A DNA stretch of 64,000 bases from Cladorhizidae sp. MBARI D1340-BT2 (lineage: Eukaryota; Porifera; Demospongiae; Poecilosclerida; Cladorhizidae). The notes below the pieces were generated by a model, which searched no databases, was not told the DNA's origin, and worked only from the letters and a program-made list of their open reading frames with translations. The stretch spans positions 221,001 to 285,000 of the forward strand of contig JAQNBH010000058.1 in assembly GCA_028752905.1 (NCBI GenBank), given 5' to 3'. Positions 14,085 through 29,400 of the stretch are shown here, piece after piece; position 1 is the first letter of the stretch; every line of letters starts with the position of its first letter. A program made the position numbers and the translations under genes.

Positions 14085-17000
14085 TACCAAACATCCGTAT
14101 ATTCTGCATACATAGAATCACAAGATAGGTTTCTCTATGTGTTCTCTATCTTGATGCTAAACAGGTTAGCTTCATAGATTCTCCACACTTCACTGTATAA
14201 ACTTGATATATAGCTATTAAGATAGGTCTCTCCCTGTGCTCTCTGTTGATATCAAACATCCATAATATTCTGCAAACTTCACTGTAATGGACTTGATATG
14301 ATTCGAATGATAGGATTCATTATGTGTTCTCTATCTTGATATTTGCCCTAATTTGGTCTATATGTTTCTCATTTTCCCCCCTAAAATCTTGCTTTTTTGC
14401 CGTAAAGCTCATAACTTTTCTACACTTTAACCAAAAAAGAAATCTTTTATATCACCGGATAGCCCTTCTAATTATCTGTCTTTTGTACGTGCCAAAATTT
14501 TGATTACTCTAAGTATTAGCAAGTTATGGTGATTTGAAGTGGTAAGGTTTGCGATCTTTCCTGGCGTTTTCCAGTTGCCAAAGAGGTGGCCTGCCAGTGA
14601 AAAACCACTACATTTATTGATAATCTGTTGACATGTTGCAGATAAGGGCCTTCTCTATCAGTTGACAAAATCTGGGACTTGGGTCTTGTTAATTAGGGCA
14701 GTTATGAATTGTACTCTTACTTGATGCTAAACATGTTTAGCTTCGTAGATTATCCACACTTCACTGAATAGACTTGATGTATAGCTATTAAGATAGGACT
14801 CTCTAAGTGCTCTCTCTTGATACCAAACATCCATATATTCTGCACACTTCACTGTAGTGGACTTGCAAGATAGGTATCTCTCAGTGTTCTCTATCTTGAG
14901 CTAAACATGTTAGCTTCATAGATTCTCCACACTTCACTGAATAGACTTGATATATAGCTCTAAAGGTAGGCCTCTCTCTGTTCTCTCTCTTGATACCAAA
15001 CATCCGTATATTCTGCATACATAGAATCACAAGATAGGTTTCTCTATGTGTTCTCTATCTTGATGCTAAACAGGTTAGCTTCATAGATTCTCCACACTTC
15101 ACTGTATAAACTTGATATATAGCTATTAAGATAGGTCTCTCCCTGTGCTCTCTGTTGATATCAAACATCCATAATATTCTGCAAACTTCACTGTAATGGA
15201 CTTGATATGATTCGAATGATAGGATTCATTATGTGTTCTCTATCTTGATATTTGCCCTAATTTGGTCTATATGTTTCTGATTTCCCCACCGAAAATCTTG
15301 TTTTTTTGCCGTGAAGCTCATAACTTTTCTACACTTTACCCAAAAAAGATAATTTTTATATCATCGGATAGCCCTTCTAATTATCTGTCTTTTGTACGTG
15401 CCAAAATTTTGGATACTCTAAGTATTAGCAAGTTATGGTGATTTGAAGTGGTAAGGTTTGGGATTTTTCCTGGCTTTTCCAGTTGCCAAAGCGGTGGCCT
15501 GCCAGCGTAAAACCACTACATTTATTGATAATCTGTTCACATGTTGCAGATAAGGGCCTTCTCTATCAGTTGACAAAATCTGGGACTTTGGTCTTGTTAA
15601 TTAGGGCAGTTATGAATTGTACTCTTACTTGATGCTAAACATGTTCTTGATATTTGCCCAAATTTGGTCTATATGTTTCTCATTTCCCCCCCGAAAATCT
15701 TGTTTTTTTGCCGTGAAGCTCATAACTTTTCTACACTTTACCCAAAAAAGATAATTTTTATATCACCGGATAGCCCTTCTAATTATCTGTCTTTTGTACG
15801 TTCCAAAATTTTGATTACTCTAAGTATTAGGAAGTTATGGTGATTTGAAGTGGTAAGGTTTGTGATTTTTCCTGGCGTTTTCCAGTTGCCAAAGCGGTGG
15901 CCTGCCAGTGAAAAACCACTACATTTATTGATAATCTGTTCACATGTTGCAGATAAGGGCCTTCTCTATCAGTTGACAAAATCTGGGACTTTGGTCTTGT
16001 TAATTAGGGCAGTTATGAATTGTACTCTTACTTGATGCTAAACATGTTTAGCTTCGTAGATTATCCACACTTCACTGAATAGACTTGATGTATAGCTATT
16101 AAGATAGGACTCTCTAAGTGCTCTCTCTTGATACCAAACATCCATATATTCTGCACACTTCACTGTAGTGGACTTGCAAGATAGGTATCTCTCAGTGTTC
16201 TCTATCTTGAGCTAAACATGTTAGCTTCATAGATTCTCCACACTTCACTGAATAGACTTGATATATAGCTCTAAAGGTAGGCCTCTCTCTGTTCTCTCTC
16301 TTGATACCAAACATCCGTATATTCTGCATACATAGAATCACAAGATAGGTTTCTCTATGTGTTCTCTATCTTGATGCTAAACAGGTTAGCTTCATAGATT
16401 CTCCACACTTCACTGTATAAACTTGATATATAGCTATTAAGATAGGTCTCTCTCTGTGCTCTCTGTTGATATCAAACATCCATAATATTCTGCATACTTT
16501 ACTGTAATGGACTTGATATGATTCGAATGATAGGTTTCATTATGTGTTCTCTATCTTGATATTTGCCCTAATTTGGTCTATATGTTTCTGATTTCCCCCC
16601 CGAAAATCTTGTTTTTTTGCCGTGAAGCTCATAACTTTTCTACACTTTACCCAAAAAAGATAATTTTTATATCACCGGATAGCCCTTCTAATTATCTGTC
16701 TTTTGTACGTTCCAAAATTTTGATTACTCTAAGTATTAGGAAGTTATGGTGATTTGAAGTGGTAAGGTTTGTGATTTTTCCTGGCGTTTTCCAGTTGCCA
16801 AAGCGGTGGCCTGCCAGTGAAAAACCACTACATTTATTGATAATCTGTTCACATGTTGCAGATAAGGGCCTTCTCTATCAGTTGACAAAATCTGGGACTT
16901 TGGTCTTGTTAATTAGGGCAGTTATGAATTGTACTCTTACTTGATGCTAAACATGTTCTTGATATTTGCCCAAATTTGGTCTATATGTTTCTCATTTCCC

Positions 17001-20000
17001 CCCCGAAAATCTTGTTTTTTTGCCGTGAAGCTCATAACTTTTCTACACTTTACCCAAAAAAGATAATTTTTATATCACCGAATAGCCCTTCTAATTATCT
17101 GTCTTTTGTACGTTCCAAAATTTTGATTACTCTAAGTATTAGGAAGTTATGGTGATTTGAAGTGGTAAGGTTTGTGATTTTTCCTGGCGTTTTCCAGTTG
17201 CCAAAGCGGTGGCCTGCCAGTGAAAAACCACTACATTTATTGATAATCTGTTCACATGTTGCAGATAAGGGCCTTCTCTATCAGTTGACAAAATCTGGGA
17301 CTTTGGTCTTGTTAATTAGGGCAGTTATGAATTGTACTCTTACTTGATGCTAAACATGTTAGCTTCGTAGATTATCCACACTTCACTGAATAGACTTGTT
17401 ATACAGCTATTAAGATAGGACTCTCCAAGTGCTCTCTCTTGATACCAAACATCCATATATTCTGCACACTTCACTGTAATGGACTTGCAAGATAGGTATC
17501 TCTCAGTGTTCTCTATCTTGAGCTAAACATTTTAGCTTCATAGATTCTCCACACTTCACTGAATAGACTTGATATATAGCTCTAAAGGTAGGCCTCTCTC
17601 TGTTCTCTCTCTTGATACCAAACATCCGTATATTCCGCATACTTCACAGTAATGGACTTGATAGAATCACAAGATAGGTTTCTCTCTGCTCTCTCTTGAT
17701 GCTAAACAGGTTAGCTTCATAGATTCTCCACACTTCACTGAATAAACTTGATATATAGCTATTAAGATAGGTCTCTCTCTGTGCTCTCTGTTGATATCAA
17801 ACATCCATAATATTCTGCAAACTTCACTGTAATGGACTTGATATGATTCGAATGATAGGTTTCATTATGTGTTCTCTATCTTGATATTTGCCCTAATTTG
17901 GTCTATATGTTTCTCATTTCCCCCCCAAAAATATTGTTTTTTTTGGCCGTGAAGCTCATAACTTTTCTACACTTTACCCCAAAAAGATAATTTTTATATC
18001 ACCGGATAGCCCTTCTAATTATCTGTCTTTTGTACGTGCCAAAATTTTGAGTACTCTAAGTATTAGCAAGTTATGGTGATTTGAAGTGGCAAGGTTTGGG
18101 ATTTTTCCAGGCGTTTTCCAGTTGCCAAAGCGGTGGCCTGCCAGTGAAAAACCACTGCATTTATTGATAATCTGTTCACATGTTGCAGATAAGGGCCTTC
18201 TCTATCAGTTGACAAAATCTGGGACTTTGGTCTTGTTAATTAGGGCAGTTATGAATTGTACTCTTACTTGATGCTAAACATGTTCTTGATATTTGCCCAA
18301 ATTTGGTCTATATGTTTCTCATTTCCCCCCCGAAAATCTTGTTTTTTTGCCGTGAAGCTCATAACTTTTCTACACTTTATCCAAAAAAGATAATATTTAT
18401 ATCACCGGATAGCCCTTCTAATTATCTGTCTTTTGTACGTGCCAAAATTTTGATTACTCTAAGTATTAGGAAGTTATGGTGATTTGAAGTGGTAAGGTTT
18501 GCGATCTTTCCTGGCGTTTTCCAGTTGCCAAAGCGGTGGCCTGCCAGTGAAAAACCACTACATTTATTGATAATCTGTTGACATGTTGCAGATAAGGGCC
18601 TTCTCTATCAGTTGACAAAATCTGGGACTTTGGTCTTGTTAATTAGGGCAGTTATGAATTGTACTCTTACTTGATGCTAAACATGTTTAGCTTCGTAGAT
18701 TATCCACACTTCACTGAATAGACTTGATGTATAGCTATTAAGATAGGACTCTCTAAGTGCTCTCTCTTGATACCAAACATCCATATATTCTGCACACTTC
18801 ACTGTAGTGGACTTGCAAGATAGGTATCTCTCAGTGTTCTCTATCTTGAGCTAAACATGTTAGCTTCATAGATTCTCCACACTTCACTGAATAGACTTGA
18901 TATATAGCTCTAAAGGTAGGCCTCTCTCTGTTCTCTCTCTTGATACCAAACATCCGTATATTCTGCATACATAGAATCACAAGATAGGTTTCTCTATGTG
19001 TTCTCTATCTTGATGCTAAACAGGTTAGCTTCATAGATTCTCCACACTTCACTGTATAAACTTGATATATAGCTATTAAGATAGGTCTCTCCCTGTGCTC
19101 TCTGTTGATATCAAACATCCATAATATTCTGCAAACTTCACTGTAATGGACTTGATATGATTCGAATGATAGGATTCATTATGTGTTCTCTATCTTGATA
19201 TTTGCCCTAATTTGGTCTATATGTTTCTCATTTTCCCCCCTAAAATCTTGCTTTTTTGCCGTAAAGCTCATAACTTTTCTACACTTTAACCAAAAAAGAA
19301 ATCTTTTATATCACCGGATAGCCCTTCTAATTATCTGTCTTTTGTACGTGCCAAAATTTTGATTACTCTAAGTATTAGCAAGTTATGGTGATTTGAAGTG
19401 GTAAGGTTTGCGATCTTTCCTGGCGTTTTCCAGTTGCCAAAGCGGTGGCCTGCCAGTGAAAAACCACTACATTTATTGATAATCTGTTGACATGTTGCAG
19501 ATAAGGGCCTTCTCTATCAGTTGACAAAATCTGGGACTTGGGTCTTGTTAATTAGGGCAGTTATGAATTGTACTCTTACTTGATGCTAAACATGTTTAGC
19601 TTCGTAGATTATCCACACTTCACTGAATAGACTTGATGTATAGCTATTAAGATAGGACTCTCTAAGTGCTCTCTCTTGATACCAAACATCCATATATTCT
19701 GCACACTTCACTGTAGTGGACTTGCAAGATAGGTATCTCTCAGTGTTCTCTATCTTGAGCTAAACATGTTAGCTTCATAGATTCTCCACACTTCACTGAA
19801 TAGACTTGATATATAGCTCTAAAGGTAGGCCTCTCTCTGTTCTCTCTCTTGATACCAAACATCCGTATATTCTGCATACATAGAATCACAAGATAGGTTT
19901 CTCTATGTGTTCTCTATCTTGATGCTAAACAGGTTAGCTTCATAGATTCTCCACACTTCACTGTATAAACTTGATATATAGCTATTAAGATAGGTCTCTC

Positions 20001-23000
20001 CCTGTGCTCTCTGTTGATATCAAACATCCATAATATTCTGCAAACTTCACTGTAATGGACTTGATATGATTCGAATGATAGGATTCATTATGTGTTCTCT
20101 ATCTTGATATTTGCCCTAATTTGGTCTATATGTTTCTCATTTTCCCCCCTAAAATCTTGCTTTTTTGCCGTAAAGCTCATAACTTTTCTACACTTTAACC
20201 AAAAAAGAAATCTTTTATATCACCGGATAGCCCTTCTAATTATCTGTCTTTTGTACGTGCCAAAATTTTGATTACTCTAAGTATTAGCAAGTTATGGTGA
20301 TTTGAAGTGGTAAGGTTTGCGATCTTTCCTGGCGTTTTCCAGTTGCCAAAGCGGTGGCCTGCCAGTGAAAAACCACTACATTTATTGATAATCTGTTGAC
20401 ATGTTGCAGATAAGGGCCTTCTCTATCAGTTGACAAAATCTGGGACTTGGGTCTTGTTAATTAGGGCAGTTATGAATTGTACTCTTACTTGATGCTAAAC
20501 ATGTTTAGCTTCGTAGATTATCCACACTTCACTGAATAGACTTGATGTATAGCTATTAAGATAGGACTCTCTAAGTGCTCTCTCTTGATACCAAACATCC
20601 ATATATTCTGCACACTTCACTGTAGTGGACTTGCAAGATAGGTATCTCTCAGTGTTCTCTATCTTGAGCTAAACATGTTAGCTTCATAGATTCTCCACAC
20701 TTCACTGAATAGAATTGATATATAGCTCTAAAGGTAGGCCTCTCTCTGTTCTCTCTCTTGATACCAAACATCCGTATATTCTGCATACATAGAATCACAA
20801 GATAGGTTTCTCTATGTGTTCTCTATCTTGATGCTAAACAGGTTAGCTTCATAGATTCTCCACACTTCACTGTATAAACTTGATATATAGCTATTAAGAT
20901 AGGTCTCTCTCTGTGCTCTCTGTTGATATCAAACATCCATAATATTCTGCATACTTTACTGTAATGGACTTGATATGATTCGAATGATAGGTTTCATTAT
21001 GTGTTCTCTATCTTGATATTTGCCCTAATTTGGTCTATATGTTTCTGATTTCCCCCCCGAAAATCTTGTTTTTTTGCCGTGAAGCTCATAACTTTTCTAC
21101 ACTTTACCCAAAAAAGATAATTTTTATATCATCAGATAGCCCTTCTAATTATCTGTCTTTTGTACGTGCCAAAATTTTGGATACTCTAAGTATTAGCAAG
21201 TTATGGTGATTTGAAGTGGTAAGGTTTGGGATTTTTCCTGGCTTTTCCAGTTGCCAAAGCGGTGGCCTGCCAGCGTAAAACCACTACATTTATTGATAAT
21301 CTGTTCACATGTTGCAGATAAGGGCCTTCTCTATCAGTTGACAAAATCTGGGACTTTGGTCTTGTTAATTAGGGCAGTTATGAATTGTACTCTTACTTGA
21401 TGCTAAACATGTTCTTGATATTTGCCCAAATTTGGTCTATATGTTTCTCATTTCCCCCCCGAAAATCTTGTTTTTTTGCCGTGAAGCTCATAACTTTTCT
21501 ACACTTTACCCAAAAAAGATAATTTTTATATCACCGGATAGCCCTTCTAATTATCTGTCTTTTGTACGTTCCAAAATTTTGATTACTCTAAGTATTAGGA
21601 AGTTATGGTGATTTGAAGTGGTAAGGTTTGTGATTTTTCCTGGCGTTTTCCAGTTGCCAAAGCGGTGGCCTGCCAGTGAAAAACCACTACATTTATTGAT
21701 AATCTGTTGACATGTTGCAGATAAGGGCCTTCTCTATCAGTTGACAAAATCTGGGACTTTGGTCTTGTTAATTAGGGCAGTTATGAATTGTACTCTTACT
21801 TGATGCTAAACATGTTCTTGATATTTGCCCAAATTTGGTCTATATGTTTCTCATTTCCCCCCCGAAAATCTTGTTTTTTTGCCGTGAAGCTCATAACTTT
21901 CTACACTTTACCCAAAAAAGATAATTTTTATATCACCGAATAGCCCTTCTAATTATCTGTCTTTTGTACGTTCCAAAATTTTGATTACTCTAAGTATTAG
22001 GAAGTTATGGTGATTTGAAGTGGTAAGGTTTGTGATTTTTCCTGGCGTTTTCCAGTTGCCAAAGCGGTGGCCTGCCAGTGAAAAACCACTACATTTATTG
22101 ATAATCTGTTCACATGTTGCAGATAAGGGCCTTCTCTATCAGTTGACAAAATCTGGGACTTTGGTCTTGTTAATTAGGGCAGTTATGAATTGTACTCTTA
22201 CTTGATGCTAAACATGTTAGCTTCGTAGATTATCCACACTTCACTGAATAGACTTGTTATACAGCTATTAAGATAGGACTCTCCAAGTGCTCTCTCTTGA
22301 TACCAAACATCCATATATTCTGCACACTTCACTGTAATGGACTTGCAAGATAGGTATCTCTCAGTGTTCTCTATCTTGAGCTAAACATTTTAGCTTCATA
22401 GATTCTCCACACTTCACTGAATAGACTTGATATATAGCTCTAAAGGTAGGCCTCTCTCTGTTCTCTCTCTTGATACCAAACATCCGTATATTCCGCATAC
22501 TTCACAGTAATGGACTTGATAGAATCACAAGATAGGTTTCTCTCTGCTCTCTCTTGATGCTAAACAGGTTAGCTTCATAGATTCTCCACACTTCACTGAA
22601 TAAACTTGATATATAGCTATTAAGATAGGTCTCTCTCTGTGCTCTCTGTTGATATCAAACATCCATAATATTCTGCAAACTTCACTGTAATGGACTTGAT
22701 ATGATTCGAATGATAGGTTTCATTATGTGTTCTCTATCTTGATATTTGCCCTAATTTGGTCTATATGTTTCTCATTTCCCCCCCAAAAATATTGTTTTTT
22801 TTGGCCGTGAAGCTCATAACTTTTCTACACTTTACCCCAAAAAGATAATTTTTATATCACCGGATAGCCCTTCTAATTATCTGTCTTTTGTACGTGCCAA
22901 AATTTTGAGTACTCTAAGTATTAGCAAGTTATGGTGATTTGAAGTGGCAAGGTTTGGGATTTTTCCTGGCGTTTTCCAGTTGCCAAAGCGGTGGCCTGCC

Positions 23001-25000
23001 AGTGAAAAACCACTACATTTATTGATAATCTGTTCACATGTTGCAGATAAGGGCCTTCTCTATCAGTTGACAAAATCTGGGACTTTGGTCTTGTTAATTA
23101 GGGCAGTTATGAATTGTACTCTTACTTGATGCTAAACATGTTCTTGATATTTGCCCAAATTTGGTCTATATGTTTCTCATTTCCCCCCCGAAAATCTTGT
23201 TTTTTTGCCGTGAAGCTCATAACTTTTCTACACTTTACCCAAAAAAGATAATTTTTATATCACCGAATAGCCCTTCTAATTATCTGTCTTTTGTACGTTC
23301 CAAAATTTTGATTACTCTAAGTATTAGGAAGTTATGGTGATTTGAAGTGGTAAGGTTTGTGATTTTTCCTGGCGTTTTCCAGTTGCCAAAGCGGTGGCCT
23401 GCCAGTGAAAAACCACTACATTTATTGATAATCTGTTCACATGTTGCAGATAAGGGCCTTCTCTATCAGTTGACAAAATCTGGGACTTTGGTCTTGTTAA
23501 TTAGGGCAGTTATGAATTGTACTCTTACTTGATGCTAAACATGTTAGCTTCGTAGATTATCCACACTTCACTGAATAGACTTGTTATACAGCTATTAAGA
23601 TAGGACTCTCCAAGTGCTCTCTCTTGATACCAAACATCCATATATTCTGCACACTTCACTGTAATGGACTTGCAAGATAGGTATCTCTCAGTGTTCTCTA
23701 TCTTGAGCTAAACATTTTAGCTTCATAGATTCTCCACACTTCACTGAATAGACTTGATATATAGCTCTAAAGGTAGGCCTCTCTCTGTTCTCTCTCTTGA
23801 TACCAAACATCCGTATATTCCGCATACTTCACAGTAATGGACTTGATAGAATCACAAGATAGGTTTCTCTCTGCTCTCTCTTGATGCTAAACAGGTTAGC
23901 TTCATAGATTCTCCACACTTCACTGAATAAACTTGATATATAGCTATTAAGATAGGTCTCTCCCTGTGCTCTCTGTTGATATCAAACATCCATAATATTC
24001 TGCAAACTTCACTGTAATGGACTTGATATGATTCGAATGATAGGTTTCATTATGTGTTCTCTATCTTGATATTTGCCCTAATTTGGTCTATATGTTTCTC
24101 ATTTCCCCCCCAAAAATATTGTTTTTTTTGGCCGTGAAGCTCATAACTTTTCTACACTTTACCCCAAAAAGATAATTTTTATATCACCGGATAGCCCTTC
24201 TAATTATCTGTCTTTTGTACGTACCAAAATTTTGAGTACTCTAAGTATTAGCAAGTTATGGTGATTTGAAGTGGCAAGGTTTGGGATTTTTCCAGGCGTT
24301 TTCCAGTTGACAAAGCGGTGGCCTGCCAGTGAAAAACCACTGCATTTATTGATAATCTGTTCACATGTTGCAGATAAGGGCCTTCTCTATCAGTTGACAA
24401 AATCTGGGACTTTGGTCTTGTTAATTAGGGCAGTTATGAATTGTACTCTTACTTGATGCTAAACATGTTCTTGATATTTGCCCAAATTTGGTCTATATGT
24501 TTCTCATTTCCCCCCCGAAAATCTTGTTTTTTTGCCGTGAAGCTCATAACTTTTCTACACTTTATCCAAAAAAGATAATATTTATATCACCGGATAGCCC
24601 TTCTAATTATCTGTCTTTTGTACGTGCCAAAATTTTGATTACTCTAAGTATTAGGAAGTTATGGTGATTTGAAGTGGTAAGGTTTGTGATTTTTCCTGGC
24701 GTTTTCCAGTTGCCAAAGCGGTGGCCTGCCAGTGAAAAACCACTACATTTATTGATAATCTGTTCACATGTTGCAGATAAGGGCCTTCTCTATCAGTTGA
24801 CAAAATCTGGGACTTTGGTCTTGTTAATTAGGGCAGTTATGAATTGTACTCTTACTTGATGCTAAACATGTTAGCTTCGTAGATTATCCACACTTCACTG
24901 AATAGACTTGTTATACAGCTATTAAGATAGGACTCTCCAAGTGCTCTCTCTTGATACCAAACATCCATATATTCTGCACACTTCACTGTAATGGACTTGC
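14085..25000 (+). repeat. 14.08-kb satellite super-unit, copy 2 (partial)
   Basis: This follows copy 1 repeat for repeat at offset 14084 up to the marker at 23347. It then lacks one 403-bp short repeat: copy 1 has markers 9263 and 9666, copy 2 only 23347. It continues at offset 13681 (10590 to 24271, 10993 to 24674). Similarity to copy 1 weakens near 25.0 kb, where copy 1 reads CACTGTAGTGG at 11301 and copy 2 reads CACTGTAATGG. A few substitutions separate the copies, for example AAGAGGTGG at 14581 against AAGCGGTGG in copy 1. The right end is approximate. Confidence 0.85.
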
Positions 25001-25136
25001 AAGATAGGTATCTCTCAGTGTTCTCTATCTTGAGCTAAACATTTTAGCTTCATAGATTCTCCACACTTCACTGAATAGACTTGATATATAGCTCTAAAGG
25101 TAGGCCTCTCTCTGTTCTCTCTCTTGATACCAAACA

Positions 25137-28100
25137 TCCGTATATTCTGCATACATAGAATCACAAGATAGGTTTCTCTATGTGTTCTCTATCTTGATGC
25201 TAAACAGGTTAGCTTCATAGATTCTCCACACTTCACTGTATAAATTTGATATATAGCTATTAAGATAGGTCTCTCCCTGTGCTCTCTGTTGATATCAAAC
25301 ATCCATAATATTATGCACACTTCACTGTAATGGACTTGATATGATTCGAATGATAGGTTTCATTATGTGTTCTCTATCTTGATATTTGCCCTAATTTGGT
25401 CTATATGTTTCTCATTTCCCCCCCAAAAATCTTGCTTTTTTGCCGTAAAGCTCATAACTTTTCTACACTTTACCCAAAAAAGAATTTTTTTATATCACCG
25501 GATAGCCCTTCTAATTATCTGTCTTTTGTACGTGCCATAATTTTGATTACTCTAAGTATTAGCAAGTTATGGTGATTTGAAGTGGTAAGGTTTGCGATCT
25601 TTCCTGGCGTTTTCCAGTTGCCAAAGCGGTGGCCTGCCAGTGAAAAACCACTACATTTATTGATAATCTGTTGACATGTTGCAGATAAGGGCCTTCTCTA
25701 TCAGTTGACAAAATCTGGGACTTTGGTCTTGTTAATTAGGGCAGTTATGAATTGTACTCTTACTTGATGCTAAACATGTTTAGCTTCGTAGATTATCCAC
25801 ACTTCACTGAATAGACTTGATGTATAGCTATTAAGATAGGACTCTCTAAGTGCTCTCTCTTGATACCAAACATCCATATATTCTGCACACTTCACTGTAG
25901 TGGACTTGCAAGATAGGTATCTCTCAGTGTTCTCTATCTTGAGCTAAACATGTTAGCTTCATAGATTCTCCACACTTCACTGAATAGACTTGATATATAG
26001 CTCTAAAGGTAGGCCTCTCTCTGTTCTCTCTCTTGATACCAAACATCCGTATATTCCGCATACTTCACAGTAATGGACTTGATAGAATCACAAGATAGGT
26101 TTCTCTCTGCTCTCTCTTGATGCTAAACAGGTTAGCTTCATAGATTCTCCACACTTCACTGAATAAACTTGATATATAGCTATTAAGATAGGTCTCTCTC
26201 TGTGCTCTCTGTTGATATCAAACATCCATAATATTCTGCAAACTTCACTGTAATGGACTTGATATGATTCGAATGATAGGTTTCATTATGTGTTCTCTAT
26301 CTTGATATTTGCCCTAATTTGGTCTATATGTTTCTCATTTCCCCCCCAAAAATATTGTTTTTTTTGGCCGTGAAGCTCATAACTTTTCTACACTTTACCC
26401 CAAAAAGATAATTTTTATATCACCGGATAGCCCTTCTAATTATCTGTCTTTTGTACGTGCCAAAATTTTGAGTACTCTAAGTATTAGCAAGTTATGGTGA
26501 TTTGAAGTGGCAAGGTTTGGGATTTTTCCAGGCGTTTTCCAGTTGCCAAAGCGGTGGCCTGCCAGTGAAAAACCACTGCATTTATTGATAATCTGTTCAC
26601 ATGTTGCAGATAAGGGCCTTCTCTATCAGTTGACAAAATCTGGGACTTTGGTCTTGTTAATTAGGGCAGTTATGAATTGTACTCTTACTTGATGCTAAAC
26701 ATGTTCTTGATATTTGCCCAAATTTGGTCTATATATATGTTTCTCATTTCCCCCCCGAAAATCTTGTTTTTTTGCCGTGAAGCTCATAACTTTTCTACAC
26801 TTTACCCAAAAAAGATAATTTTTATATCACCGGATAGCCCTTCTAATTATCTGTCTTTTGTACGTTCCAAAATTTTGATTACTCTAAGTATTAGGAAGTT
26901 ATGGTGATTTGAAGTGGTAAAGTTTGTGATTTTTCCTGGCGTTTTCCAGTTGCCAAAGCGGTGGCCTGCCAGTGAAAAACCACTACATTTATTGATAATC
27001 TGTTGACATGTTGCAGATAAGGGCCTTCTCTATCAGTTGACAAAATCTGGGACTTTGGTCTTGTTAATTAGGGCAGTTATGAATTGTACTCTTACTTGAT
27101 GCTAAACATGTTAGCTTCGTAGATTATCCACACTTCACTGAATAGACTTGTTATACAGCTATTAAGATAGGACTCTCCAAGTGCTCTCTCTTGATACCAA
27201 ACATCCATATATTCTGCACACTTCACTGTAATGGACTTGCAAGATAGGTATCTCTCAGTGTTCTCTATCTTGAGCTAAACATTTTAGCTTCATAGATTCT
27301 CCACACTTCACTGAATAGACTTGATATATAGCTCTAAAGGTAGGCCTCTCTCTGTTCTCTCTCTTGATACCAAACATCCGTATATTCCGCATACTTCACA
27401 GTAATGGACTTGATAGAATCACAAGATAGGTTTCTCTCTGCTCTCTCTTGATGCTAAACAGGTTAGCTTCATAGATTCTCCACACTTCACTGAATAAACT
27501 TGATATATAGCTATTAAGATAGGTCTCTCTCTGTGCTCTCTGTTGATATCAAACATCCATAATATTCTGCAAACTTCACTGTAATGGACTTGATATGATT
27601 CGAATGATAGGTTTCATTATGTGTTCTCTATCTTGATATTTGCCCTAATTTGGTCTATATGTTTCTCATTTCCCCCCCAAAAATATTGTTTTTTTTGGCC
27701 GTGAAGCTCATAACTTTTCTACACTTTACCCCAAAAAGATAATTTTTATATCACCGGATAGCCCTTCTAATTATCTGTCTTTTGTACGTGCCAAAATTTT
27801 GAGTACTCTAAGTATTAGCAAGTTATGGTGATTTGAAGTGGCAAGGTTTGGGATTTTTCCAGGCGTTTTCCAGTTGCCAAAGCGGTGGCCTGCCAGTGAA
27901 AAACCACTGCATTTATTGATAATCTGTTCACATGTTGCAGATAAGGGCCTTCTCTATCAGTTGACAAAATCTGGGACTTTGGTCTTGTTAATTAGGGCAG
28001 TTATGAATTGTACTCTTACTTGATGCTAAACATGTTCTTGATATTTGCCCAAATTTGGTCTATATATATGTTTCTCATTTCCCCCCCGAAAATCTTGTTT

Positions 28101-29400
28101 TTTTGCCGTGAAGCTCATAACTTTTCTACACTTTACCCAAAAAAGATAATTTTTATATCACCGGATAGCCCTTCTAATTATCTGTCTTTTGTACGTTCCA
28201 AAATTTTGATTACTCTAAGTATTAGGAAGTTATGGTGATTTGAAGTGGTAAAGTTTGTGATTTTTCCTGGCGTTTTCCAGTTGCCAAAGCGGTGGCCTGC
28301 CAGTGAAAAACCACTACATTTATTGATAATCTGTTGACATGTTGCAGATAAGGGCCTTCTCTATCAGTTGACAAAATCTGGGACTTTGGTCTTGTTAATT
28401 AGGGCAGTTATGAATTGTACTCTTACTTGATGCTAAACATGTTAGCTTCGTAGATTATCCACACTTCACTGAATAGACTTGTTATACAGCTATTAAGATA
28501 GGACTCTCCAAGTGCTCTCTCTTGATACCAAACATCCATATATTCTGCACACTTCACTGTAATGGACTTGCAAGATAGGTATCTCTCAGTGTTCTCTATC
28601 TTGAGCTAAACATTTTAGCTTCATAGATTCTCCACACTTCACTGAATAGACTTGATATATAGCTCTAAAGGTAGGCCTCTCTCTGTTCTCTCTCTTGATA
28701 CCAAACATCCGTATATTCCGCATACTTCACAGTAATGGACTTGATAGAATCACAAGATAGGTTTCTCTCTGCTCTCTCTTGATGCTAAACAGGTTAGCTT
28801 CATAGATTCTCCACACTTCACTGAATAAACTTGATATATAGCTATTAAGATAGGTCTCTCTCTGTGCTCTCTGTTGATATCAAACATCCATAATATTCTG
28901 CAAACTTCACTGTAATGGACTTGATATGATTCGAATGATAGGTTTCATTATGTGTTCTCTATCTTGATATTTGCCCTAATTTGGTCTATATGTTTCTCAT
29001 TTCCCCCCCAAAAATATTGTTTTTTTTGGCCGTGAAGCTCATAACTTTTCTACACTTTACCCCAAAAAGATAATTTTTATATCACCGGATAGCCCTTCTA
29101 ATTATCTGTCTTTTGTACGTGCCAAAATTTTGAGTACTCTAAGTATTAGCAAGTTATGGTGATTTGAAGTGGCAAGGTTTGGGATTTTTCCAGGCGTTTT
29201 CCAGTTGCCAAAGCGGTGGCCTGCCAGTGAAAAACCACTGCATTTATTGATAATCTGTTCACATGTTGCAGATAAGGGCCTTCTCTATCAGTTGACAAAA
29301 TCTGGGACTTTGGTCTTGTTAATTAGGGCAGTTATGAATTGTACTCTTACTTGATGCTAAACATGTTCTTGATATTTGCCCAAATTTGGTCTATATATAT
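25137..29400 (+). repeat. Duplicated block, offset 7564 bp, copy 1
   Basis: Markers 25582, 26507, 26914, 27838, 28245 and 29169 recur at 33146, 34071, 34478, 35402, 35809 and 36733, all at offset 7564. Rare variants are shared: ATATTATGCACAC at 25306 and 32870, and GTGCCATAATTTTG at 25536 and 33095. After 29169 the two paths diverge: another 407-bp repeat here, a 924-bp repeat in the other copy. Ends are approximate. Confidence 0.82.

Noticed and set aside
26677..26907. 76-residue open frame in the TATA-expanded short repeats
   Set aside because: It is opened only by the 4-bp TATA insertion that shifts the frame, lacks an ATG start, and lies entirely in satellite sequence.
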